From an uncultured Methanomicrobiales archaeon (lineage in GTDB: Archaea > Halobacteriota > Methanomicrobia > Methanomicrobiales > Methanospirillaceae), in assembly GCA_949320185.1 (NCBI GenBank), contig CASGHK010000034.1, positions 1-41,071 on the forward strand: a DNA stretch of 41,071 nt. The letters are read 5' to 3'. The position numbers were made by a program, and so were the translations under genes. A model generated the notes under the pieces. That model saw only the letters and a list, made by a program, of their open reading frames with translations. It ran no database searches and was not told the origin of the DNA. Shown in pieces: positions 32,976 to 40,976 of the stretch (positions are counted from its first letter, which is position 1; the number at the start of each line of letters is the position of its first letter).

Positions 32976-33037
32976 CGCTATCGCGAGAGGGTATCCTCCG
33001 GTACGAACAAGGGTTCTTCGCTATCTCAGTCCACCCG

Positions 33038-33703
33038 TCACAGGATCGACCGGCCGCTCCTCGCCCCGCTTGCACAGGCCCGCGCGTGCGGGCAGCGGCT
33101 GCAGGGGGCGTCGGCGGGCCTGGGAGGGAGGCGTCCCTCCTGTACCCGCCGGGCAACCGCGAGGGCCCTGAGCACAGCCCGGCGGTCACGGGGTTGCGGG
33201 GTGTACCGTCGCACCGTCCCCGTGGGGATGTAGACCAGGTGGACCGCCTCCAGGGGCCGCCCCCGCTCCTCCTCCAGGCAGAGCGCGTACGCGGCGGCCC
33301 GCACCCGGTCGGCAAACGTCACCCCGAAGGTCGGAGCGTCCGCCGCCCGGACGACGGCGCAGGCGGAGAGGTCGGGGGCGACCCCGTCCACCAGGCCCAC
33401 GAGGCCGAGCCGCTCGGACCGGACGGGCCGGTCCGCGAGTTCGAACGGTGGGGGCCGCATATCCCGGCAGGCAACCGTCCAGGCCTCCATCAGGGCTCGC
33501 GCCCCGGGGTCGACCCCGGGGAGGACGACGGTGAGCTCGTCCCAGATCACGGCGGGCTCCAGGTCTCTGCCGATGTGGGCGGCGACCTGCTTCGCGACCG
33601 CGTATCGGACGGACTCCGCGGCCGGCCGGGAGAGGTCGTGCCAGTACCGAAGCGGGCACCGGTGGGCCGCGACCAGTCCCGAGACCGTGATGGGTGGGGT
33701 CAT
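33038..33703 (-). CDS. Cas4-like protein with four cysteines but degenerate nuclease site
   Basis: A 221-residue protein arranged like Cas4/RecB-family nucleases with a 4Fe-4S cluster. It has one N-terminal cysteine (ITVSGLVAAHRCPLRYW, Cys16) and three near the C-terminus (APCSRCPHARAC, Cys201, 204, 210; CxxCx5C). In the core, LVGLVDGVAPD matches the GxxD motif, but where the E-x-K should follow it reads AVVRAADAP (Arg and Ala in place of Glu and Lys), and the usual Q-x-x-x-Y is RVRAAAYAL. It would be predicted to bind DNA through the cluster but not cut. No cas1, cas2 or CRISPR array is present. ATG 33703 is preferred over GTG 33709. It follows the USP-GNAT gene by 26 bases in the same operon. 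Confidence 0.7.
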   Translation of the reverse strand: MTPPITVSGLVAAHRCPLRYWHDLSRPAAESVRYAVAKQVAAHIGRDLEPAVIWDELTVVLPGVDPGARALMEAWTVACRDMRPPPFELADRPVRSERLGLVGLVDGVAPDLSACAVVRAADAPTFGVTFADRVRAAAYALCLEEERGRPLEAVHLVYIPTGTVRRYTPQPRDRRAVLRALAVARRVQEGRLPPRPADAPCSRCPHARACASGARSGRSIL

Positions 33704-33729
33704 GTGCACCGCCGGGTGGTAGCCGCCAT

Positions 33730-34932
33730 CTACCCCTGACCATCCCGCCCGGCCCGGGCGAACCAGCCACGGGGCCGGTACATCGGCGTCACCCCGGCCG
33801 ATGCCATGTCGCCGGTTGCCCAGGCATAGCGGCTCCTGATCGTCGGCGGCAACCGGCTCTCGGGGATCGAGACGAAGCCGAATCGGCCGTAGAAATCCTC
33901 GAGTCCGTGGACCGCGTGCATGAAGAGGTCCTCGTTCTGGCAGGCCTCGACCAGGGCACCGACCGCCCGGTTCGCGTAGCCCCGGCCCCGGAACGGTGCC
34001 GGGGTGAAGACTGCGTCCACCTCATACCCATCGGGGTGGCGACGGCACCGGGCGAGCGCGACGAGGTTCCGATCGACGAAGACGCCGAATACCCGGTCGA
34101 TCCCGGGGTCTCCACGGGTCTCGTGGTAGTCGCGCCAGGCCTCGTCGGCGAGCGGGAACTCCGCCGAGAGGAGCTCCCGGACCTGGACCGCTAGCGCGGC
34201 CCGGGGACAGGCGACGAGAACCGGGCAGGGGGCGGTGAGGGCCACACCCTCCGCCACGGGCCCGAGTCCGACCCCGGCCGCCGCGTCACGACCCCCCACA
34301 CGGCAGAGGGCGATGAGGGTCGCCCGCTCGTCGATGGCGGTCTCGATGACGACCGGGACGACCTCCCCTGGCCGGTGGAGTGGGACGAGACCAAGTTCTT
34401 CCGCGAGCGGAGCGAGCCCTTCCGGGACATCGGACCCGACATGGAGGAGGACTCCGCCGCCGATCCCGCCTCCGGCCACGAGCCGGCGAGCTGCATCGAC
34501 CGAGGTGGCAGAGAGGTCGGTCGGGACCAGGACGCGGGAGAGGAGCGGGCCATTCGTCCGCCCCCGGACGACAAGGACGTCGGACCGCCCCCCCCGGAGA
34601 ACCGCCTCCGAGACGGAGCCGAGCAGGCGGTCGACCGCCCGCCCGCGCCCCCGGGCTCCGATCACCAGCAGGTTCGCCCCCTCATCTCGTGCCGCCTCGA
34701 CGAGGGCGTTCGCAACCGTCCTTCCCCCCCGGTCCACAACCCGGGCCGTGACGTCTGCACCCAGTCCTCGGAGGCGGGTCGCCTCCGCCTCGAGCCCCCC
34801 GGCACGGTCAGCCCCGTCCGTTACGAGGGCGAGGACGAGACAGGGTCTTCCCGGGAGCCCTATGCAGGCGTCTCCGGCCCGGGCGCTCTCCTCCGAGAGG
34901 TCTGTGCCGACCAGCACGCGGTCCCAGGTCAT
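33730..34932 (-). CDS. Fusion of two universal-stress domains with a GNAT acetyltransferase
   Basis: A 400-residue three-domain protein. USP domain 1 (about 1-130) has an intact ATP motif GX2GX9GS (GARGRGRAVDRLLGS). USP domain 2 (about 133-245; SRVLVPTDLSATSVDAARRL) lacks a full motif. The C-terminal GNAT domain (about 250-395) has RRHPDGYEVDAVF and the acetyl-CoA loop FRGRGYANRAVGAL, ending in the GFVSIPESRLPPTIR region. Joining a nucleotide-binding stress sensor to an acetyltransferase suggests ATP- or stress-gated acetylation (inference); the target is unknown. ATG 34932 overlaps the kinase stop as ATGA. The GNAT part is a close relative of the separate GNAT gene at 36318. Confidence 0.87.
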   Translation of the reverse strand: MTWDRVLVGTDLSEESARAGDACIGLPGRPCLVLALVTDGADRAGGLEAEATRLRGLGADVTARVVDRGGRTVANALVEAARDEGANLLVIGARGRGRAVDRLLGSVSEAVLRGGRSDVLVVRGRTNGPLLSRVLVPTDLSATSVDAARRLVAGGGIGGGVLLHVGSDVPEGLAPLAEELGLVPLHRPGEVVPVVIETAIDERATLIALCRVGGRDAAAGVGLGPVAEGVALTAPCPVLVACPRAALAVQVRELLSAEFPLADEAWRDYHETRGDPGIDRVFGVFVDRNLVALARCRRHPDGYEVDAVFTPAPFRGRGYANRAVGALVEACQNEDLFMHAVHGLEDFYGRFGFVSIPESRLPPTIRSRYAWATGDMASAGVTPMYRPRGWFARAGRDGQG

Positions 34933-36236
34933 GACACGCGGCACTCCTCGAGCGGGATCGTGATCACGAACCGGGCTCCCTTCTCTGTCCCCTCTTCGGC
35001 GATTCCGATCCCGGTGATCCCAAGGATCTCACGGGCCAGGTAGAGCCCGTGGCCGTACCGCTCGCCCGTCGGCTCGAAGAGGTGTTCTCGGTCGTCGGGC
35101 GGGACTCCGTGTCCATCATCCTCGACCACGATCCGGCAGCCGTCGGGCCCGTGATGGTAACTGACGACGACCGCGCTCGCTCCCGTTCCCGGGCGGGTCG
35201 CGTTGTCGAGGAGGTGGTAGAGAGCGACCGGCAGGGCCGGGTCGGCGTAGACCTCGAGCCGGGCGGTCCAGGCGCGGACCGCGACCGGCCCCGGGTCGAG
35301 GCGGGCCCGAGCCTCCTCGACCGCGTCCTGCACAGGCTGCCAGGTCGGCGGGCGGGTCCCCAGGACCCGGAACTCACGGGAGACCTCTTTTCGGCGTCGG
35401 AGGGCTCCGATCCGCTCCCCGAGAGGGCGGAGGCGGGCGAGTACCTCCGGGTCGTCGACCCCGGCCCGAACCCGGGCCAGGCACCCCTCGAGGTCGTCGA
35501 CCGCCGTCGCCAGGTCGTGGTCCAGGATTCCGGCGAGGTTTGCCATCGTCCGGTTTGCTGTCTCGAGTGCCGCCCGGGCGAGGTGGAGCCCGGTCATATC
35601 CGCCAGGGTGACGACCCGTCGGTCGGAGCCGAGCGGCGCTCCGGAGGCGAGGGAGTGGACTTTCCGTCCGTCCTCCCGGACCAGGGCCAGCTCCTGCTGC
35701 TCGACCGGTCCCCGTCCGAGGGCGATAAGAAACCTCTCTGCCACCTCCGGGTCGGCCGCCAGACCTGCGAACGGCCTCTCCCGGAGATCAGCCGGCGCCT
35801 GCCCGAACAGGGCACCGGCGCGGAGGTTCGCATCCTCTATCCGGCCGTCGGCCCCGAGCAGGAGGACTCCGGAGACCGAGTGGTCGTAGAGCCCCCGATA
35901 GAGCGACTCCTGGGCCCGGAGCCGGCGGGATAGGTGGGCGATCAACGCGCCGATCGCGACCAGGGTTACCGCCCGGGCGATCACTGCGACGCCCTCGCCC
36001 GGCATGAGCGGGAGGGCGAAAGCGGCGTAGGCGCACGCGATCGCGACGGAGATGGTGGTGCCCCGGTGGGGGTACCAGTACCCGGCGAGAGCGATCGGCA
36101 GGTAGAGGAGGTGGGGGAGGGCGACCGTTACCCCGGCGAAGAGGACTCCCGCGAGGTTGACGAGCAGGACTGCCGTCGCCGTGAGGCCGATGATCACCGG
36201 ACGTCTTCCGGCCCCGAGCAGCTCTCGCGGGTTCAT
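34929..36236 (-). CDS. Membrane PAS histidine kinase in the USP-GNAT operon
   Basis: A 435-residue sensor kinase. Hydrophobic segments in residues about 13-105 make a compact membrane domain (VIIGLTATAVLLVNLAGVLF; LLYLPIALAGYWYPH). A PAS-like domain follows (about 112-215; HSVSGVLLLGADGRIEDANL). His240 lies in LAGILDHDLATAVDDL; the box resembles HDI-x-N but the Asn position is Ala-Val. The ATPase domain has HLLDNATRPG, EDDGHGVP and GHGLYLAREIL. It is the first gene of an operon with the USP-GNAT and Cas4-like genes, with a leaderless promoter (minus GTTTTTTACC, 36258-36267). Confidence 0.9.
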   Translation of the reverse strand: MNPRELLGAGRRPVIIGLTATAVLLVNLAGVLFAGVTVALPHLLYLPIALAGYWYPHRGTTISVAIACAYAAFALPLMPGEGVAVIARAVTLVAIGALIAHLSRRLRAQESLYRGLYDHSVSGVLLLGADGRIEDANLRAGALFGQAPADLRERPFAGLAADPEVAERFLIALGRGPVEQQELALVREDGRKVHSLASGAPLGSDRRVVTLADMTGLHLARAALETANRTMANLAGILDHDLATAVDDLEGCLARVRAGVDDPEVLARLRPLGERIGALRRRKEVSREFRVLGTRPPTWQPVQDAVEEARARLDPGPVAVRAWTARLEVYADPALPVALYHLLDNATRPGTGASAVVVSYHHGPDGCRIVVEDDGHGVPPDDREHLFEPTGERYGHGLYLAREILGITGIGIAEEGTEKGARFVITIPLEECRVS

Positions 36237-36257
36237 AAGCGCCGTTCGACGTTCGAA

Positions 36258-36295
36258 GGTAAAAAACGATGACGATTGTTCCGGCGGCTATATCT
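36258..36295. promoter_or_regulatory. Divergent promoter of the kinase operon and the GNAT gene
   Basis: Minus-strand GTTTTTTACC (36258-36267) is centred 26 bases before ATG 36236, and plus-strand CTATATCT (36288-36295) is centred 26 before ATG 36318. The two starts are 82 bases apart, so both genes are probably leaderless and could be co-regulated. Confidence 0.6.
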
Positions 36296-36317
36296 GTTCT
36301 CCCACCGTGATTTCATC

Positions 36318-36752
36318 ATGGCTGTGACCATACGCGAGCTCGACCCCGACGAGTTTGTCCTCGTCGACCGGCTCTGGGAGCAGTACCGCGGGCAGCAGAC
36401 CGACCGGGCGATCGACCGGGTGCTCGGCGCGTTCGTCTACGGCACGCTCGCCGGCACGACGCGGGCAAGGCGCCACCCCGACGGGCTCGAGGTGGACGGC
36501 GTCTTCGTCTCGGAGGCGTACCGGGGCCTCGGCCTCGCCCGGCAGCTCGTCCAGGCCATGATCGACCTGGTCGGGCACGAGCCCGTCTGGCTCCACTCGA
36601 CGATCCCGCTGATCGGGTTTTACGGTACCTTCGGCTTCACACCGGTCGAGGAGCGGGCCCTCCCCAAGACGATCCGCGAGCGGCTCGCGTTCTGCTTCGG
36701 CGAGATGGTCGGGTGCGGCGTCTGCCCGATGAGGCGGGAACCGCCCTCCTGA
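36318..36752 (+). CDS. GNAT acetyltransferase, paralogue of the fused domain
   Basis: A 144-residue GNAT enzyme. TIRELDPDEFVLVDRLWEQY opens the fold. RRHPDGLEVDGVFVSEAYRG leads to the acetyl-CoA loop YRGLGLARQLVQAM, and GFYGTFGFTPVEERALPKTI closes it. The RVLGAF...RRHPDG.EVD.VF...RG.G.A...FYG.FGF pattern is shared, in the same order and spacing, with the GNAT domain of the USP fusion on the other side of the kinase. The substrate is unknown. ATG 36318 fits the TATA box exactly. Confidence 0.9.
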   Translation: MAVTIRELDPDEFVLVDRLWEQYRGQQTDRAIDRVLGAFVYGTLAGTTRARRHPDGLEVDGVFVSEAYRGLGLARQLVQAMIDLVGHEPVWLHSTIPLIGFYGTFGFTPVEERALPKTIRERLAFCFGEMVGCGVCPMRREPPS

Positions 36753-36794
36753 GCCTCCCTCTCGTGCTCCCCCATCCTGGCCCGGTGCCGGTGC

Positions 36795-37622
36795 CTAAAG
36801 CACCCCGCGGTAGAACGCGAGCCTTCGAGCCACCGGTTTGAACGCCTCGACCAGCGCACCCGCGTCCCCTTCTTCAAGCGGGCCGGCGGCGGCGGCCCTG
36901 AGCAGGCACGCCACCTCGTCGGGCGTCTCGCACCCGACGACCGCAAGGCCGACCGGGTAGGTGAGGGCGAATCGGACGAGCACCTCGGCGGTGATCCCTC
37001 CCTCGGGGGCCACGTAACGGCCCCTGCCCAGCACCTTCATCGCGATCGGGGTGACCCCGGCGTCAAGGGCGGTCTCGAGGACCCGGTCGAGGAACCCGCC
37101 GAGGACCGCCTCGACCGGGTTGACCGGCAGGAGCACCGTGTCGACCGGCCAGCGCTCGACCGCCTCGGCGAGGACCGCCGGGTCATGATGGCCGGTGACC
37201 CCGATGTGACGGACAAGGCCGGCCTCCTTCGCCTCGAGAAAGGCCCTGAGCGCCCCGTTCGGCCCCTCGCACTCCCGCAGCTCCGGGCGCGTCCGCAGGT
37301 CGTGGACCTGCCACAGGTCCAGGTAGTCGGTCCGCATTCTTGACAGGGTCTGCGTCAGGTCCGCGATCGCTCCGGGATAGGACCGGCTCGCCGACTTGCT
37401 CGTGAGGAAGACTCCGTCCCGCCGGGCCGACCGCTCGGACCAGAACCGGCCGTGGTAGACCTCGCTCTCCGCGTACGCCCGGGCGGAGTCGAAATAGCGT
37501 ATCCCCCTCTCGAGGGCCTCCGCGATCACCGCGCCGGCCTCCGTCTCCCGGTTCGTCGTGCGGAGGACACCCTCGCCCCCGAGCCCGACCCGGGGGCGGT
37601 CGGGCACTCCGCCTGTCCTCAT
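36795..37622 (-). CDS. Aldo/keto reductase family protein
   Basis: A 275-residue TIM-barrel oxidoreductase. GIRYFDSARAYAESEVYHGR carries the catalytic Asp and Tyr, LTSKSASRSYPG the Lys, and LDLWQVHDLR the His, completing the AKR tetrad. VRHIGVTGHHDPAVL and LPVNPVEAVLGGFL follow, with VLGRGRYVAPEGGI and CETPDEVACLLRAAA at the NADP-binding end. No iron-sulfur cysteines are seen at the C-terminus. The substrate is not predictable. It starts at ATG 37622, 33 bases after the previous minus-strand gene, with its own GATAACCC element near 37656. Confidence 0.9.
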   Translation of the reverse strand: MRTGGVPDRPRVGLGGEGVLRTTNRETEAGAVIAEALERGIRYFDSARAYAESEVYHGRFWSERSARRDGVFLTSKSASRSYPGAIADLTQTLSRMRTDYLDLWQVHDLRTRPELRECEGPNGALRAFLEAKEAGLVRHIGVTGHHDPAVLAEAVERWPVDTVLLPVNPVEAVLGGFLDRVLETALDAGVTPIAMKVLGRGRYVAPEGGITAEVLVRFALTYPVGLAVVGCETPDEVACLLRAAAAGPLEEGDAGALVEAFKPVARRLAFYRGVL

Positions 37623-37655
37623 CGCGTCGATCGTGAGTCGCCTGACGAGAAAGGG

Positions 37656-38171
37656 TTATCGGGAAGCCGTCCTGTTCGGCCCGGGACCGGTGACCTGGAG
37701 CTGGAACGGCAGGGAGAGGCTCCGTCCGTCCGTCCCCGTCGCGTGTACCTTGAAGGAGTACGTCCCCGGCGGCGCCCCAGCGTGGGCTACCAGCATCCGC
37801 GCGGTGAACTGCGGGTCAGGCAGGTCGGTCGTCGGGTTGAACGTGACGTAAATCCCCTCCGGCACCTCTTCGGCGTGGAGCGTAACCGGGAGGTCGTACT
37901 CGAAGTACGAGGGGCCGGACCGGAGGAGCGTGATCCGAACTTCCACGTTGATCCGCTCCCCGGGAGCGATCGACCCCCCCGATGGGGTGATGGCCAGCTC
38001 GAAGTCCCGCGCTTCGGAACCATGCATCAGTCCCGAGGCGAGCATGTAGAGGACCGCCCCTACGACCACGAGAAAGAGTGCGACCGAGACGTAGAACGAG
38101 AGGGATCGCCCCCGCTCCTCCGATTCCCGTCCAGGGACTGGCGGCGGGCCGGCAGGAGCGCGCGGGGCCAT
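37656..38171 (-). CDS. N-terminally anchored Ig-like surface protein
   Basis: A 171-residue protein. The first about 23 residues are polar and Pro-rich (cytoplasmic), then a single membrane helix SFYVSVALFLVVVGAVLYML (about 25-45). Next comes a roughly 110-residue beta-rich domain (DFELAITPSGGSIAPGERIN; TLHAEEVPEGIYVTF; GAPPGTYSFKVHATGTDGRS) resembling Ig-like or fibronectin-like surface domains. It is likely exposed outside the cell. The function is unknown. GTAAAAAAG on the complementary strand (38196-38205) is centred about 30 bases before ATG 38171. Confidence 0.72.
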   Translation of the reverse strand: MAPRAPAGPPPVPGRESEERGRSLSFYVSVALFLVVVGAVLYMLASGLMHGSEARDFELAITPSGGSIAPGERINVEVRITLLRSGPSYFEYDLPVTLHAEEVPEGIYVTFNPTTDLPDPQFTARMLVAHAGAPPGTYSFKVHATGTDGRSLSLPFQLQVTGPGPNRTASR

Positions 38172-38280
38172 GATACCAATACTGTCCGCCCCCCGGGTAA
38201 AAAAGCTGCAGGGTCGGCTCCGATGCCTGCCGGGGGGCGCCCGGTGGTACGACTAAACCTGAAGAGGTCGAGATGTACTC

Positions 38281-38745
38281 ATGGAGATCACGGTCCGGCC
38301 GGCCATCCCGGCCGATGCCGAAGCCATCTCGACCGGCAACCGTGCGACCGCCCTCGAGACGGAGGGGTGGGCGCTCGATCCGGCACAGGCCCTCGCCGGC
38401 GTCCGGGCGGTGATGGACGACCCGTCCCGTGGGTTCTATCTGGTCGCCGAAATCGGGGGCATCGTCGTCGGGCAGTGCATGGTCACCTTCGAGTGGTCGG
38501 ACTACCGGAACGGGGTGTTCTGGTGGATCCAGTCGGTGTACGTCAGACCCGAGGCACGACGTCAGGGGATCTTTCTCCGACTCTTCCGCACGGTCGAGAG
38601 GATGGCAAGGGCGCGGGCGGACGTGACCGGCCTTCGGCTCTACGTCGAGGCAGGGAACCGGCCAGCGCAGGAGGCCTACTTCCGAGCGGGAATGGAACGG
38701 GCCCCGTATCTCCTGCTCGAACAGGACTGGGGAAGAGGCGGATGA
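38281..38745 (+). CDS. GNAT family N-acetyltransferase
   Basis: A 154-residue GNAT protein. ITVRPAIPADAEAISTGNRA starts the fold. GGIVVGQCMVTFEWSDYRNG (strands 2-3) is followed by the acetyl-CoA loop VRPEARRQGIFLRLFRTVER, then LRLYVEAGNRPAQEAYFRAG with the conserved EAGNRPAQEAYF helix. It is not closely similar to the GNAT proteins at 33.7-36.7 kb. The substrate is unknown. A GACTAAACC element near 38251 is about 27 bases from ATG 38281. Confidence 0.88.
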   Translation: MEITVRPAIPADAEAISTGNRATALETEGWALDPAQALAGVRAVMDDPSRGFYLVAEIGGIVVGQCMVTFEWSDYRNGVFWWIQSVYVRPEARRQGIFLRLFRTVERMARARADVTGLRLYVEAGNRPAQEAYFRAGMERAPYLLLEQDWGRGG

Positions 38746-38969
38746 TAGTGTCCGGGCCGGCCCGTGAGGGAGACGGGTCGACCGGCGGGGTATGGTGCTC
38801 TGCCGGTGTACCGGGATGGAGAGGGACGATGCCCGGTTGCACCGTACGGCCGGGACATCACCTGTAAGATCGGATCCTGTCCCTCTTCAATCACGACAAT
38901 AATTGAACCTCTTCTCTCTCATCCGCGTATCACTCCCCCGGGATCGGCCCGCAAAGAGAAAACCGAAGC

Positions 38970-38977
38970 AATAAATC
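38970..38977 (+). promoter_or_regulatory. TATA-like element of the Cache kinase gene
   Basis: AATAAATC about 50 bases before ATG 39021, in an otherwise empty 275-base gap (38746-39020) where no gene was found. It would give a leader of about 20 bases. Confidence 0.5.
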
Positions 38978-39020
38978 CCTGATCGGAGAAAGCATCTCTT
39001 CAGCAGGGTGCACGTCCCGT

Positions 39021-40976
39021 ATGACTCTCCGTTCCAGGGTTCTCCTTCTCTACCTGTTCATCGCAGTCCTGGTGGTCATACTGGTAGGCGGGCTGCTACC
39101 GTCGACGCTCCAGGCCCAGCACCTGGACGCAGTCTCCTCGGAGTCCATTGTCCAGCTCAGGCACATCGACTTCGCCCTGTCCAACTTTCTGGACGAGGCC
39201 CGGTACGACGTCCTGGAACTCTCGATGAACCCGGTCGTCCGGACGCCGGACGACGCCCGGTTCACCAGCTTCCTCAACGCCTCCGAGGAGACCTTCGAGT
39301 ACTCCATCACACCTTCGGAGCAGGGGATCATCGATCTCTTCCAGGGATACCAGCGCTCCCATCCATACGTGAGCTCGGTCTACATGGGCCGTGAGAACGG
39401 GGCGTTCGTCCGCTCGTTCCCCCGGGCCCGCCCGACCGCGTACGACCCCCGCGACCGGCCCTGGTACGTGCTGGGCAGGGCGAACCCGGGCCAGGTGGTG
39501 AAGACCGATCCCTACCGTGCGGTCACGACTCCTGACGTCAACATCGGGATCGTAACGGCACTCGTCGACGCGAACGGCACGGTCTTCGGTGTGGTCGGCG
39601 CCGACATCACCCTCGTCAACCTGACGAGCTACCTCACCTCGGTGGGCAGGGCAGGCGCCGGCGAGATGCTCCTCGTCGACGCGAACGGCACGGTCCTTGC
39701 CGCGCAGGACCCCTCGCTCCTCTTCGGCGACGTCGAGACGATTCTCGGCGCCCATGCCCGGGCCTTTCTCGAAGAGGACGAGGGAGTGGTGGTCCTCGAG
39801 GACCGATACCTCGTTTACTACACCTCGCCCGAGCTCGGCTGGAAGATCGGGACCTACGTGCCGTTCGACGTGATCGGACAGAGGGTGAACGACTCGATCC
39901 AGAACGTCCTCCTCTTCGTGGTTCTCGCCCTCGGGCTGCTCATCGCGCTCACTCTGCTCGGGCTGGAGTATCTGGTGATCCGCCCGCTCTCCAGCCTCAC
40001 CCAGGTGAGCCGACAGATCGCCGAGACCGGCGACCTCGACCAGGATATCCGGGTGGCGGGTCCTGGAGAGATAGCAACGCTGGGCCAGTCGTTCCGGGCG
40101 ATGGTGGAGAAGATCGGCACCGAGGAGCGGGGTCGGCGGGAGGCGCTCGCCGAGCTGCAGGCGCACCGCGACAACCTCGAGCTGGTCGTCGCCGAGAGAA
40201 CGAGGGATCTCGCCCTCGCGAAGGAGCAGGCTGAATCAGCCGACCGGCTCAAGTCAGCCTTCCTCGCCACCATGTCTCATGAGCTCAGGACCCCTCTCAA
40301 CTCCATCATCGGGTTCTCGGGCATCCTCCTCCAGGAGCTGGCCGGCCCGCTGAATCCGGAGCAGAGAAAGCAGCTGGGCATGGTCTACGACAGCTCCGAG
40401 CACCTGCTCGCCCTGATCAACGATGTCCTGGACATCTCCAAGATCGAGGCCGGAGAGTTCACTCTTGCGGACGAGTCGGTCTCGATACCGGCCGTCGTCA
40501 CGATGGCGGTCGCCACAGTACGGCCTCTTGCCGAAAGAAAGGGCCTCGCGATCGAGCTGGCGGTCGACCCTGAGGCAGGGGAAGTGCGGGGTGACCGGAG
40601 GCGGATCGAGCAGGTCTTCCTCAACCTTTTAAGCAACGCCGTCAAGTTTACCGATCAGGGTCATGTCCGGGTCGAGTGTTCGCGCCAGGGCGACCATGTC
40701 GTGACCAGCATCGGTGACACGGGTATTGGAATCTCGGAGAACGACCTCGACCGGCTCTTTCGCCCGTTCAGCCAGGTGGATACCGGGCTGACCCGGCAGT
40801 ACGAGGGCACCGGGCTCGGGCTCTCGATCTCGAAGAAGCTCGTGGAGATGATGGGAGGGACGATCGAGGTGGAGAGCGAGGTGGGGAGGGGCAGCACCTT
40901 CAGCGTCCGGCTGCCCGCAGACGGAGGTTCACTAGGGTATAGTGTCAAACTAGCCCCTAACCTCCTTCTCCAATAA
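39021..40976 (+). CDS. Cache-HAMP histidine kinase whose last 13 codons come from an insertion sequence
   Basis: A 651-residue sensor kinase. An N-terminal helix (about 6-24) and a second (about 293-315) enclose a double-Cache-like extracytoplasmic domain with [20 protein letters not shown] and [25 protein letters not shown] (about 318-370), coiled coil, His420 in [19 protein letters not shown], then [23 protein letters not shown] and [14 protein letters not shown] form the kinase. Residues 1-638 look complete through [15 protein letters not shown]. From base 40935 the reading frame enters an IS end and adds [13 protein letters not shown] before TAA. The kinase core is probably still functional; anything originally downstream is lost or displaced. 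Confidence 0.9.
   Translation: MTLRSRVLLLYLFIAVLVVILVGGLLPSTLQAQHLDAVSSESIVQLRHIDFALSNFLDEARYDVLELSMNPVVRTPDDARFTSFLNASEETFEYSITPSEQGIIDLFQGYQRSHPYVSSVYMGRENGAFVRSFPRARPTAYDPRDRPWYVLGRANPGQVVKTDPYRAVTTPDVNIGIVTALVDANGTVFGVVGADITLVNLTSYLTSVGRAGAGEMLLVDANGTVLAAQDPSLLFGDVETILGAHARAFLEEDEGVVVLEDRYLVYYTSPELGWKIGTYVPFDVIGQRVNDSIQNVLLFVVLALGLLIALTLLGLEYLVIRPLSSLTQVSRQIAETGDLDQDIRVAGPGEIATLGQSFRAMVEKIGTEERGRREALAELQAHRDNLELVVAERTRDLALAKEQAESADRLKSAFLATMSHELRTPLNSIIGFSGILLQELAGPLNPEQRKQLGMVYDSSEHLLALINDVLDISKIEAGEFTLADESVSIPAVVTMAVATVRPLAERKGLAIELAVDPEAGEVRGDRRRIEQVFLNLLSNAVKFTDQGHVRVECSRQGDHVVTSIGDTGIGISENDLDRLFRPFSQVDTGLTRQYEGTGLGLSISKKLVEMMGGTIEVESEVGRGSTFSVRLPADGGSLGYSVKLAPNLLLQ

Noticed and set aside
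33038-33703. Link to a CRISPR-Cas system because of the Cas4-like fold
   Set aside because: No repeat array, cas1 or cas2 was seen in the window, and the catalytic residues look lost, so it is annotated as Cas4-like only.
38746-39020. Gap before the Cache kinase searched for a small gene or RNA
   Set aside because: The one open plus frame here (38764-38982) has no protein-like pattern, and no convincing RNA hairpin was seen by eye; only a TATA element is annotated.
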